Origin: Olsenella sp. kh2p3
GTDB lineage: Bacteria > Actinomycetota > Coriobacteriia > Coriobacteriales > Atopobiaceae
NCBI GenBank assembly: GCA_900119625.1
Contig: FPKD01000001.1
Span: 310,001-374,000 of the forward strand
DNA: 64,000 bases
Direction: 5' to 3'
Of this stretch, positions 51,671 through 59,941 are shown piece after piece (the first letter of the stretch is position 1; each line of letters starts with the position of its first letter). A model generated the notes under the pieces. It was not told the origin of the DNA, searched no databases, and was given only the letters and a program-made list of their open reading frames with translations. Position numbers and translations under genes: made by a program.

Positions 51671-53893
51671 ATGAAGATCATCAAGCGCAATGGCTCCGAG
51701 GTCACGTTCGACGTCGCAAAGATCGAGAACGCCATCCGGAAGGCCAACATGGAAGTGCCCGAGGACGAGCGCCTCACCGAGCGCGAGATACGCTTCGCCT
51801 CGCTCAACGTAACCGACGAGTGCATGGAGTCTGGCCACACGGTCACCGTCGAGGAGGTCCAGGACCTCGTCGAGGACCAGCTTATGGCCCTCGACCACTT
51901 TGAGGTGGCCCGCAAGTACATCATCTACCGCTACGTCCAGAACCAGAAGCGCCAGAAGAACACGACGGACGACAAGATCCTCTCCCTCATCGAGTGCAAC
52001 AACGAAGAGGTCAAGCAGGAGAACTCCAACAAGAACCCCACCGTCGTCTCCGTCCAGCGTGACTACATGGCCGGCGAGGTCTCCAAGGACCTCACCATGC
52101 GCGACCTTCTCCCCGCTGACATTGTCCAGGCGCACAAGGAGGGCATCATCCACTTCCACGACGCGGACTACTACGCGCAGCACATGCACAACTGCGACCT
52201 CATCAACCTCGATGACATGCTGCAGAACGGCACCGTCATCTCCGGCACGCTCATCGAGCGCCCGCACAGCTTCTCCACCGCCTGCAACATCGCCACGCAG
52301 ATCATCGCCCAGGTGGCCTCCTGCCAGTACGGCGGCCAGTCCATCTCGCTCACGCACCTCGCGCCCTTTGTCGACGTCTCCCGCAAGAAGATTCGCCGCT
52401 CGGTCTACGCCGAGATGGAGACCATCGGCTACAAGGCCTCGCCCGAGCAGATCGACGAGATGGTCGAGAAGCGCCTGCACGACGAGGTCGCACGCGGCGT
52501 GCAGACCATCCAGTACCAGGTTGTCACCCTCATGACCACCAACGGCCAGGCGCCGTTCATCACCGTCTTCATGTACCTCAACGAGGCCCGCAGCGCGCAG
52601 GAGAAGCACGACCTCGCCCTCATCATCGAGGAGATGCTCAGGCAGCGCTACCAGGGCGTCAAGAACGAGAAGGGCGTCTGGATCACCCCCGCCTTCCCCA
52701 AGCTCATCTACGTGCTCGAGGAGGACAACATCCACGAGGGCGACCCGTACTTCTACCTCACCAAGATGGCTGCCAAGTGCACCGCCAAGCGCATGGTGCC
52801 CGACTACATCTCCGAGAAGAAGATGCGCGAGTACAAGCTCTCCAAGGGCGAGACCGAGGGCCACGGCGACGTGTACACCTGCATGGGCTGCCGCTCGTTC
52901 CTCACGCCTGACCGCTCGGGCAACGGCTATGACAACGTGGCCAAGGCCAAGAACTACGAGCCGGGCAAGCCCAAGTACTACGGCCGCTTCAACCAGGGCG
53001 TCGTGACCATCAACCTGCCTGACGTTGCCCTCTCCTCCGATGGCGACATGGACAAGTTCTGGAAGATCTTCGACGAGCGCCTCGAGCTCTGCCACCGCGC
53101 CCTGCGCTGCCGTCACGACCGCCTCTGCGGCACCCTCTCCGACGCCGCACCCATCCTCTGGCAGTATGGCGCGCTGGCCCGTCTCGACAAGGGCGAGAAG
53201 ATCGACAAGCTCCTCTATGGCGGCTACTCCACCATCTCGCTGGGCTACGCGGGCCTCTACGAGTGCGTGAAGTACATGACCGGCAAGAGCCACACCGACG
53301 AGGAGGCCAAGCCCTTCGCGCTCTCCGTCATGCAGCACATGAACGACAAGTGCTCCGAGTGGAAGGCCGCCGAGAACATCGACTACTCGCTCTATGGCAC
53401 GCCGCTCGAGTCCACCACGTACAAGTTCGCCAAGTGCCTGCAGAAGCGCTTCGGGGTGGTCAAGGGCATCACCGACCATGGCTACATCACGAACTCCTAC
53501 CACGTGAACGTGCGCGAGAAGATCGACGCCTTCACCAAGCTCAAGTTCGAGAGCGAGTTCCAGCGTCTCTCCCCCGGCGGCGCCATCTCCTACGTCGAGG
53601 TCCCCAACATGCAGGACAACCTCGAGGCCGTCATCCGCGTCATGCAGTTCATCTACGACAACATCATGTACGCCGAGCTCAACACCAAGTCCGACTACTG
53701 CCAGGTGTGCGGCTACGACGGCGAGATCAAGATCGTGGAGGACGACGGCAAGCTGGTCTGGGAGTGCCCGCACTGTGGCAACCGCGACCAGTCCAAGCTC
53801 AACGTTGCCCGTCGCACCTGCGGCTACATTGGCACGCAGTTCTGGAACCAGGGACGTACGGAAGAAATCAAGGATCGCGTGCTGCACCTGTAA
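51671..53893 (+). CDS. nrdD: Anaerobic ribonucleoside-triphosphate reductase (class III)
   Basis: A 740-residue glycyl-radical enzyme making dNTPs without oxygen. An N-terminal ATP-cone (KRNGSEVTFDVAKIENAI) gives allosteric control. Near the end two CxxC pairs (YCQVCGYDG, WECPHCGNRD) bind zinc and RRTCGYIGTQFWNQGR holds the radical glycine (about Gly718). ATG 51671 follows GAGGGAGTG. Its activase NrdG is encoded 840 bases downstream, beyond a toxin-antitoxin module. Confidence 0.96.
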   Translation: MKIIKRNGSEVTFDVAKIENAIRKANMEVPEDERLTEREIRFASLNVTDECMESGHTVTVEEVQDLVEDQLMALDHFEVARKYIIYRYVQNQKRQKNTTDDKILSLIECNNEEVKQENSNKNPTVVSVQRDYMAGEVSKDLTMRDLLPADIVQAHKEGIIHFHDADYYAQHMHNCDLINLDDMLQNGTVISGTLIERPHSFSTACNIATQIIAQVASCQYGGQSISLTHLAPFVDVSRKKIRRSVYAEMETIGYKASPEQIDEMVEKRLHDEVARGVQTIQYQVVTLMTTNGQAPFITVFMYLNEARSAQEKHDLALIIEEMLRQRYQGVKNEKGVWITPAFPKLIYVLEEDNIHEGDPYFYLTKMAAKCTAKRMVPDYISEKKMREYKLSKGETEGHGDVYTCMGCRSFLTPDRSGNGYDNVAKAKNYEPGKPKYYGRFNQGVVTINLPDVALSSDGDMDKFWKIFDERLELCHRALRCRHDRLCGTLSDAAPILWQYGALARLDKGEKIDKLLYGGYSTISLGYAGLYECVKYMTGKSHTDEEAKPFALSVMQHMNDKCSEWKAAENIDYSLYGTPLESTTYKFAKCLQKRFGVVKGITDHGYITNSYHVNVREKIDAFTKLKFESEFQRLSPGGAISYVEVPNMQDNLEAVIRVMQFIYDNIMYAELNTKSDYCQVCGYDGEIKIVEDDGKLVWECPHCGNRDQSKLNVARRTCGYIGTQFWNQGRTEEIKDRVLHL

Positions 53894-53902
53894 GCTCTGA
53901 AG

Positions 53903-53981
53903 GCCTCGCCCCTTTGCCCTGCGCTCAAACATCCTCGCGCGCTACGCGCTGTGGAACTGCGCCGGGACAAAGGGGCGAGGC
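53903..53981. repeat. Long hairpin with conserved-loop ends, element E3 (after nrdD)
   Basis: GCCTCGCCCCTTTG (53903-53916) pairs with CAAAGGGGCGAGGC (53968-53981); the inner seven bases of each 21-base arm pair imperfectly. The loop begins CTCAAACA and ends GGAACTGC, like the loops of the elements at 59661 and 59852. Followed by ATCTTTC; may terminate nrdD. Confidence 0.6.
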
Positions 53982-54092
53982 ATCTTTCAGCCACAGCACG
54001 CGCTTGGCGGCTAAAGGGCAAAAGACAAATTGCCCCTCCAGAGCGTCATGGGACCATGCAAAGAAGGCAGCCCCTACGGCTTATGGTGATAG

Positions 54093-54125
54093 TACGAATC
54101 TGGTACGTGATTTGGTACGATATTA
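54093..54125. promoter_or_regulatory. Repeated TGGTACG boxes upstream of the antitoxin gene
   Basis: TGGTACG occurs at 54101 and 54113, with a related AGTACGA at 54092. The AT-rich stretch ends 30 bases before the antitoxin ATG, the usual place for an autoregulatory operator. Confidence 0.45.
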
Positions 54126-54156
54126 GGTATCTAATTGCGTCTACTAAGGAGCTTCC

Positions 54157-54447
54157 ATGACTGCCATCTTCTCGTCCGCAGCCCTCAAGACGCGTCAGCG
54201 CGAAATCAAGGACATCGCCCGCAAGGACGTGGTCCACATCACGGAGAACGGCAACGCCGCCTTTGTCTTCATGAGCGAAGAGCTCTTCGACCAGCAGATC
54301 AACAAGGCCGCCGAAGAGGCGGCGCTCACCGAGCGCATGCGTGTGTGCATCAAGGCCTCGGATGACTGCTTTGAGCAGGGGGCATACATCGAGGAGACCG
54401 ATGCTTTCTTCAGCGCGCTCGACGAGAGGCTGGCGGCCAATGGCTAA
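54157..54447 (+). CDS. Phd/YefM-like antitoxin
   Basis: A 96-residue antitoxin-like protein. The N-terminus (LKTRQREIKDIARKDVVHITENGNAAFVFMSEELFDQQI) follows the Phd/YefM DNA-binding fold; the acidic C-terminus (YIEETDAFFSALDERLAANG) would wrap the toxin. The stop overlaps the toxin start by 8 bases, antitoxin first, as in type II modules. Confidence 0.8.
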   Translation: MTAIFSSAALKTRQREIKDIARKDVVHITENGNAAFVFMSEELFDQQINKAAEEAALTERMRVCIKASDDCFEQGAYIEETDAFFSALDERLAANG

Positions 54448-54709
54448 GATGCTCTACGCCCTCTCGTTTCTCGATGACGTCGAAACTATCTACTCTCCTC
54501 GCGTTCGAAAATATCTCGAATCGGTTCTCTCGATGATTGAGACCTTTCCAGAAAGCGGCACACCCCTCTCCTCGGAATACCTTAAAAGCAGGTATGGAGG
54601 AGAAGTACGCCGGTGCTCTGTCGCACCGTTCTATCTCGTATATACCTATGAACGCTCAGCCGACACGGTACGAATACGTGGCCTTGTTCCACAGCGCTCA
54701 ACCCACTAG
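54440..54709 (+). CDS. RelE/ParE-like toxin
   Basis: An 89-residue toxin-like protein: LSFLDDVETIYSPRVRKYLESVLSMIETFPESGTPL, then SRYGGEVRRCSVAPFYLVYTYERSADTVRIRGLVPQRS, the strand pattern of RelE/ParE. RelE-type mRNA cleavage and ParE-type gyrase inhibition cannot be told apart here. Lower GC than nrdD and nrdG, which it separates. Confidence 0.75.
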   Translation: MAKMLYALSFLDDVETIYSPRVRKYLESVLSMIETFPESGTPLSSEYLKSRYGGEVRRCSVAPFYLVYTYERSADTVRIRGLVPQRSTH

Positions 54710-54735
54710 CACCTTCCTATAAAAGGGGCCTCCCG

Positions 54736-55284
54736 ATGAACTACGCAACCATCAAGTACTGCGATATCGCCAACGGCATTGGGGTGAGGACCTCGCTCTT
54801 TGTCTCCGGATGCCGCCTGCACTGCAAGAACTGCTTCAACGAGGAGGCCTGGAGCTTCTCAGCGGGCAAGCCATTCACGCAGCAGACCGAAGAAGAAATA
54901 CTTTCGTCACTTGCCGCGCCCTACGTCGACGGGCTCTCCGTTCTGGGCGGCGAGCCCACGGAGCCAGAGAACGCCACGGCCCTGGCGCCCTTCCTCGAGC
55001 ACGTGCGGGCGGCCTACCCCGAGAAGAACATCTGGATGTATTCCGGCCGCACCTGGGAGCAGCTCACCGGCAACGGCGACCATGCCTCCCCAGACATGGA
55101 CCGCATTCTCGCCTGCCTGAACGTCCTGGTAGATGGTCCCTTCGTGCAGAAGCTGCACGACATCACGCTGCGCTTCCGCGGCTCGTCCAACCAGCGGCTC
55201 ATTGACGTTCCCGCAACGCTTGCATCGGGCACAGTCACCATCTGGCAGGACGACCCCCAGTTCGCCCAGCACGCGTGGGCTTAG
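54736..55284 (+). CDS. nrdG: Anaerobic RNR-activating protein (radical SAM)
   Basis: A 182-residue radical SAM enzyme that makes the glycyl radical in NrdD. GCRLHCKNCFN gives the CxxxCxxC cluster (Cys26, 30, 33); LSVLGGEPT is the SAM-binding GGE motif. ATG 54736 follows AAGGGG. It is 26 bases after the toxin gene and probably still shares the nrdD transcript. Confidence 0.94.
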   Translation: MNYATIKYCDIANGIGVRTSLFVSGCRLHCKNCFNEEAWSFSAGKPFTQQTEEEILSSLAAPYVDGLSVLGGEPTEPENATALAPFLEHVRAAYPEKNIWMYSGRTWEQLTGNGDHASPDMDRILACLNVLVDGPFVQKLHDITLRFRGSSNQRLIDVPATLASGTVTIWQDDPQFAQHAWA

Positions 55285-55305
55285 CCATGCTCGGATGGGT
55301 TTGCG

Positions 55306-56616
55306 TTACGCAAGCCCATCCTTCTTGAGGCAGAACGCGGCGTAGAGCGGGATGCTCTCTACGCCGTCGGTCATTCCAAAATTTCGAGTTGACAAGCGCA
55401 GCGAACAGGCTGGCTTGTATTTCTCGCGATAGACCGAGAGGCTGCGCGAGCGGACGTTGCCAGAGGACTTAACCTCTACGGGAATGGCCCGTGCGCCACC
55501 ATCCTCGATGACATAATCGACCTCAGCGGTTCTCCCGCTTGTCCAGTAGCGAGGAGTAAACCCACTCGCAACGAGGTTCTGCGCCACATAGTTCTCGGTA
55601 AGTGCGCCAGCATCGAGTAGCTTCCGTGCCGCCTCGTCAAACATCACCGCTGGCGAAACCTCCATCATGGCGGAGAGAAGCCCCGTATCAGCAAGATATA
55701 TTTTGAACGATGACCGGTCCTCCTGCATCTTCAGGGGAATCTGGCCTGACGAGATGCGAACGCAACGGTTCACAAGCCCGGCGGTCTCGAGCCAATCAAG
55801 CGCTACGGCATACTGGCTCGACCTCCCGCCAGACCGCACAACCTTGTACTGGAACTTGTGATTCTCCTTCGCAAGCTGCGCGGGAACGCTTGCCCATGCC
55901 TCACGAATACGAGCCGTCTCGACTGGTTCGGCATACTTTGCCATGTCCGCAACATAGAGGTCGAGTATGTTGCGCTGGATACGAGACACATCCGCGAAGT
56001 CCCCATGCTTTGCATATGAGGCAACCGCCTCGGGCATCCCACCGGTCAGCACGTATGCCCTGTAGAGATCGAGTGCCTGTTCGTGAAGGGGGTACGCAAC
56101 CTTCTGCGCATACGCTTCCGAGATGCCCGCGACCATCTGCCCGTGCCCTGTGGCCTCAAGCCACTCATCAAAGGTCATAGGCAGAAGCGTGAGCGTCTCC
56201 ACCTTACCCACGGGTGCCGAGAAGCCGATGCGATTTACAGCAACTCCCAGCAGACTTCCTGCGGAAATTACGCAGCAGTCCGGTAGTTCCTCACAGAAGT
56301 ACTTCAACGATGCAAGCGCGCGCGGCGCTGCCTGAATCTCGTCGAGAAAGATCAGGGTCCGATGCGGATCGATGCTGTGGTTGGCGACCTGCTCGATGTT
56401 AGAAATCACCCGATTTGGTTCCAAGTCCCCATCAAAAGCCGCGCGTGCGGCGGCCTGCCGTTCGAGGTCAAGAAAAACGTAGTCATCAAACGCCTTCTTC
56501 GCAAACTCCTTGATGAGGTAACTCTTGCCAACCTGACGGGTCCCATAGACCAGAAGCGGTTTTCGAGAACTGCGAGATTTCCATTCCATGAGGGAGCCCA
56601 TCGCATTACGCCTCAT
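55306..56616 (-). CDS. AAA ATPase with DUF4143 C-terminus
   Basis: A 436-residue ATP-binding protein: Walker A YGTRQVGKS (about 25-32), Walker B TLIFLDEIQAAPRALASL, sensor ISAGSLLG, then a winged helix and the DUF4143 nuclease-like end (PRYWTSGRTAEVDYVIEDGGARAIPVEVKSSG), with the Asp, Glu and Lys of a PD-(D/E)XK fold. The ATG at 56616 fits GGGAGG better than 56622. Function of this widespread family is unknown. It is convergent to nrdG. Confidence 0.85.
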   Translation of the reverse strand: MRRNAMGSLMEWKSRSSRKPLLVYGTRQVGKSYLIKEFAKKAFDDYVFLDLERQAAARAAFDGDLEPNRVISNIEQVANHSIDPHRTLIFLDEIQAAPRALASLKYFCEELPDCCVISAGSLLGVAVNRIGFSAPVGKVETLTLLPMTFDEWLEATGHGQMVAGISEAYAQKVAYPLHEQALDLYRAYVLTGGMPEAVASYAKHGDFADVSRIQRNILDLYVADMAKYAEPVETARIREAWASVPAQLAKENHKFQYKVVRSGGRSSQYAVALDWLETAGLVNRCVRISSGQIPLKMQEDRSSFKIYLADTGLLSAMMEVSPAVMFDEAARKLLDAGALTENYVAQNLVASGFTPRYWTSGRTAEVDYVIEDGGARAIPVEVKSSGNVRSRSLSVYREKYKPACSLRLSTRNFGMTDGVESIPLYAAFCLKKDGLA

Positions 56617-56664
56617 ATCCATCCTCCCATCTTGGTCCCTTGATAGAAGGTTAGCACTTAAATT

Positions 56665-56723
56665 GCTAAAAATGTCATGGATTACATTTTTCTACAGCTA
56701 AAAATGTCATGGATTACATTTTT
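56665..56723. promoter_or_regulatory. Twin 27-bp palindromic repeats upstream of the AAA ATPase
   Basis: Two identical 27-bp copies at 56665-56691 and 56697-56723, start to start 32 bases. Each has AAAAATGT and ACATTTTT arms around CATGGATT. They lie 49-107 bases upstream of the ATPase start and look like a double operator. Confidence 0.65.
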
Positions 56724-56756
56724 TATCAGTTATCGCATATAGGGTAAAGGAAGAGC

Positions 56757-56798
56757 AAAACGCCCCGGCTTCGCAGAGCAGATCGCGAAGCCGGGGCG
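56757..56798 (-). terminator. Terminator of the ABC exporter gene
   Basis: CGCCCCGGCTTCGC pairs with GCGAAGCCGGGGCG (14 bp), followed on the minus strand by TTTTGCTC. It lies 22 bases after the stop. Confidence 0.9.
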
Positions 56799-56820
56799 CT
56801 CATTACGGAGAAGGCCTTCC

Positions 56821-58620
56821 CTACTCCAAGAAACCGCCGGTCTGTCGGTTCCACAGGCTCGCATACTCCCCGCCGCGCTCCACAAGCTCGTGGTGGGTGC
56901 CGTCTTCCACGACCTCGCCGTTAGCCAGTACAACGATGCGATCGAGCGACGCCACCGTTGAGAGGCGGTGCGCGACCACGATGGAGGTGCGGCCGCGCAT
57001 GAGGTTCTCGAGCGCGCCCTGCACAAGCGCCTCAGACTCGGAGTCAAGAGCGGAGGTCGCCTCGTCGAGCACCAGGATCGGGGCATCAACCAGAATGGCG
57101 CGCGCAATGGCCACGCGCTGGCGCTGGCCACCCGAGAGCTTGACGCCCCTCTCGCCCACCATGGTGTCGAAGCCGTCCGGCAGCCGCTCTATGAACTCGA
57201 GCGCGTTTGCCTCCTCGGCGGCACGGCGAATCTCCTCCTCCGTGGCACCGGGCTTTCCGTAGGCGATGTTCTCGCGAATGGAGCGGTGGAAGAGCAGGGC
57301 CTCCTGGGGAACGTAGGCGACCTGGCGGCGGAGGCTCTGCTGGGTGCAGTGGCTCACGTCCTGCCCGTCCACAAGCACACGCCCCTCTTGGACGTCATCC
57401 AGGCGCAGCAGCAGCTTGGTGAGCGTGGTCTTGCCCGAACCGGAGCGGCCCACCAAACCAACGCGCTGACCAGCTGGGATGTGGAGGTTGAGGTTCTCGA
57501 AGACATAGTCATCCTGCGGCGCGTCAGGGTAGCGGAAGCGCAGGCCCTCGAAGTCGATGCGACCGTCAGTGACCTCAAGCGGCTTTGCGTCCGCGTCGTC
57601 CGCCACGAGCGTAGGCTCGTCCAGCACGCGCGTCATCTCGGCGGCATCGCCAAGGGCCCGGTTGATGCGCTGCATCATGGAGTTGAAGTAGTTGAAGCGC
57701 ATCGTGAGGTTGTACGTGTAGGTGAACATCATGACGAGCGTACCGGCACTTATCCCAAACCACGCGTTACCGCCCACCACGAAGATCGAGACCACGAACA
57801 TGATGGCGGTGATGAGTGCCGAAGTGGTGAAGCCTCGCCTCATGGTGGCGCGCATGTTGGTATTCTCGGCTGCCATGGCCTCGCGGTCGGCCGTGGTGAA
57901 GAGCCCACGCTCGTAGTCCTCGCGACCATAGGTCTTGACGGCGAGGATGTTGGTTACCGCATCGGAGAGCACGCCAGAAAGCTTGTTCTGCGCACGCGAG
58001 GCCTCTGCAGAAAGAGGAAGAATGCGCCGGTACATGCCATAGGCAATGAACACGTAGAGCACAAGCATCGCAACGAGGATGGCCACGAAGAGTGGTGCAA
58101 TGGGAGCGAGAATGCCCACCGTGAGCACGATGGAGGCAAGCGTCGGCCACAGCGAGTACGTCACCACATCTATGAGGCCGGAGTAGCCCGAGACAAAGCG
58201 CGAGGTCTGGCTCACCAGGCTGCCGCCAAAGCGGCTGTTGTGGAATGTCATCGACTGGTTTGAGAGCGTGTCGAAGCACAGGCGCGAGAGCTGGTAGTCA
58301 CCGTTGATCTCCAGCTTGTAGACCGAGTAGTCCTGGAGCTTTGAGAGCGTCTGGCCAACGGCGTTAACCACGAGAAGGGCAAGCACGTAGGGTCCAAACA
58401 CGGGAAGCACCTGGTCTGCCGAGACGGGCGATGCCTGCACGCGGTCAACGATGAGGCCCATCACGTAGGTGTTCGCAAAGGTGAGAAGCGCGATGTAGCC
58501 CACCGAGCTCACGATGGAGAGCACGAAGGCGCCCATCTTCTGTCGCGTGACTCCCCAGAAGTAGTGCAGCGTACGACGTATGGTCGCGCGGTCGTTCTTG
58601 TCGGTTGGTCGAGCAGCCAA
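56821..58620 (-). CDS. ABC exporter, fused membrane and ATPase domains
   Basis: A 599-residue half-transporter. Six membrane helices (about 20-310) precede an ATPase with Walker A VGRSGSGKTT, signature KLSGGQRQRVAIARA, Walker B ILVLDEATSALD and the switch His in VVAHRLST. It forms a homodimer or pairs with a second half-transporter not in this window; lipid, drug or peptide export is typical. TTG 58620 is chosen because AAGGGGG lies 7 bases upstream; the open frame to 59040 has no other good start. Confidence 0.88.
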   Translation of the reverse strand: MAARPTDKNDRATIRRTLHYFWGVTRQKMGAFVLSIVSSVGYIALLTFANTYVMGLIVDRVQASPVSADQVLPVFGPYVLALLVVNAVGQTLSKLQDYSVYKLEINGDYQLSRLCFDTLSNQSMTFHNSRFGGSLVSQTSRFVSGYSGLIDVVTYSLWPTLASIVLTVGILAPIAPLFVAILVAMLVLYVFIAYGMYRRILPLSAEASRAQNKLSGVLSDAVTNILAVKTYGREDYERGLFTTADREAMAAENTNMRATMRRGFTTSALITAIMFVVSIFVVGGNAWFGISAGTLVMMFTYTYNLTMRFNYFNSMMQRINRALGDAAEMTRVLDEPTLVADDADAKPLEVTDGRIDFEGLRFRYPDAPQDDYVFENLNLHIPAGQRVGLVGRSGSGKTTLTKLLLRLDDVQEGRVLVDGQDVSHCTQQSLRRQVAYVPQEALLFHRSIRENIAYGKPGATEEEIRRAAEEANALEFIERLPDGFDTMVGERGVKLSGGQRQRVAIARAILVDAPILVLDEATSALDSESEALVQGALENLMRGRTSIVVAHRLSTVASLDRIVVLANGEVVEDGTHHELVERGGEYASLWNRQTGGFLE

Positions 58621-58847
58621 AGCAATCCCCCTTGATATCTGCCGCCTCGAGCGGCCCAGGCGTAACTGAAGTAGCTTGCCCAAAGCCAGCCAAGAGTTGC
58701 ACCGCATGGCCGCACTTGCAGCTAAACCACAGATAGAGGAGTCGAGAGGGACTGGGCTACATTTCCCCTGCGCCAATGCATGGCAACCCAGCGCATTCTT
58801 GATGTCAAGGCCTCGCGCACCTCTCGGCGTGATACAGTGAAGCCACA

Positions 58848-58926
58848 GGAAACGCGCTGTTACTGACGGATAATCGTGGGACACCACGGGGAAGCAGCGT
58901 GAACACAACCCGCCGACCGTCTGGGC
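58848..58926 (+). ncRNA. ZTP (pfl) riboswitch aptamer
   Basis: The region shows CGCTG/CAGCG closing pairs, ACTGACGG in place of the usual ACTGGCGG, GTGG-gaca-CCAC followed by GGGGAAGC, and downstream CCCGCCGACCGTCTGGGCA: the ordered core of the ZTP/ZMP riboswitch. ZMP accumulates when formyl-folate is short. It precedes PurO- and AICAR-transformylase-like genes, exactly the reactions downstream of ZMP. Confidence 0.85.
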
Positions 58927-58965
58927 AAGCGCACCTGAGTGGGTGCTTGCCCGCTGCTGTCTTTT
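58923..58965 (+). terminator. Riboswitch-controlled terminator
   Basis: GGGCAAGCGCACC pairs with GGGTGCTTGCCC around a short loop, followed by CTTTT at 58961. Its 5' arm shares the GGGCA that the aptamer needs, so ligand binding should prevent termination and switch the gene on. Confidence 0.8.
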
Positions 58966-59008
58966 GGGGCCGGGCCCGCTCGCGTGCGCACGAGAGAAGA
59001 GAGGACCC

Positions 59009-59644
59009 ATGGAGGATCTGCTCGAGCTACTGCGCGACAACCCCTATCCCGGACGCGGCATTGTGGTTGGCAGCCACTGCGTCTACTACTGGATCATGGG
59101 ACGCAGCTCCAACAGCCGAAACCGCGTGTTTGTGAAGACCGAGGACGGCATTCGCACCGAGGCGCACGACCCCGCGCTTCTCGAGGACCCCAGCCTCATC
59201 ATCTACCACCCCGTTCGCACCATGGGCGAGGACCTTGTGGTGACCAACGGCGACCAGACCGACACCATCGTCGAGAAGGGCGACTTTATCGCAGGCTGCA
59301 TGGCGCGCGAGTACGAGCCGGACAAGCCCAACTACACGCCGCGCATCAGCTCGGTGCTGCACCCCGATGGCTCGTTTGAGCTCTCCATCCTCAAGCGCGC
59401 GCGAGACGGGCGCTGCGCCCGCGAGTTCTTCTCGTACGAGGGCTCCGATGGCGGCTGCGGCTACTTCATCAGCACCTACCAGGGAGACGGCAACCCGCTT
59501 CCCAGCTTTGCAGGAGAGCCCATTCACGTGGGTATGGGGAGCCCCGAGGAGGTCTGGGAGGCGCTCAACCCCCAGAACAAGGTCTCGCTCTACACCAACG
59601 TGGAGGGCGAGGTGCGCATCTTCAATAAGAACCTCGGCGACTAG
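59009..59644 (+). CDS. purO: IMP cyclohydrolase, PurO type
   Basis: A 211-residue protein matching the PurO/IMP cyclohydrolase family: NPYPGRGIVVGSHCVYYWIMGRSSNSRNRVF at the start. It would close FAICAR to IMP, the last step of purine synthesis, replacing the N-terminal half of bifunctional PurH. ATG 59009 follows AGAGAGGA. It is under the ZTP riboswitch and its partner transformylase is the next gene. Confidence 0.85.
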   Translation: MEDLLELLRDNPYPGRGIVVGSHCVYYWIMGRSSNSRNRVFVKTEDGIRTEAHDPALLEDPSLIIYHPVRTMGEDLVVTNGDQTDTIVEKGDFIAGCMAREYEPDKPNYTPRISSVLHPDGSFELSILKRARDGRCAREFFSYEGSDGGCGYFISTYQGDGNPLPSFAGEPIHVGMGSPEEVWEALNPQNKVSLYTNVEGEVRIFNKNLGD

Positions 59645-59741
59645 GGCCGGCGGTGGGTTGGCGTGGCCTGTCTTCCCCGCGGACTCAAACAACGCTCCGC
59701 GAACTCGCCGCGGGGAAGACAGGCCACGCGCCCGCCGGCCC
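59644..59741. repeat. Long hairpin with conserved loop, element E1
   Basis: Perfect 21-bp arms (59661-59681 and 59709-59729) around a 27-base loop, with a further outer stem GGGCCGGCGG/CCGCCGGCCC. The loop is GACTCAAACAACGCT then CCGCGAACTCGC. It starts at the last base of the purO stop. Confidence 0.85.
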
Positions 59742-59851
59742 TCGTCGCCTCCACCCCCTGTTTTGCTTGCAGCTCTTTTAGGTTTGCTTGCGTGTCACGG
59801 CTGATGGTCTTGCAGCCGTACTACGTCAAGTCTTGTCGTTCTTCTCCGCTA

Positions 59852-59920
59852 GCCTTTGCCTCTTTGCCTGCGGCGAGTTCGCGAAGCGTTGTTTGAGTCC
59901 GCAGGCAAAGAGGCAAAGGC
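59852..59920. repeat. Long hairpin with conserved loop, element E2
   Basis: Perfect 21-bp arms (59852-59872 and 59900-59920) around a 27-base loop that is the reverse complement of the E1 loop with one difference. The arm sequence is unrelated to E1. It ends 21 bases before the transformylase ATG, close to its ribosome binding site. Confidence 0.85.
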
Positions 59921-59941
59921 ACAACACAGGAAAGGAAACGT

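Noticed and set aside
51266..53932. 888-residue minus-strand ORF opposite nrdD
   Set aside because: Covers a well-supported nrdD with all motifs and has low-complexity Val/Asp/Leu content.
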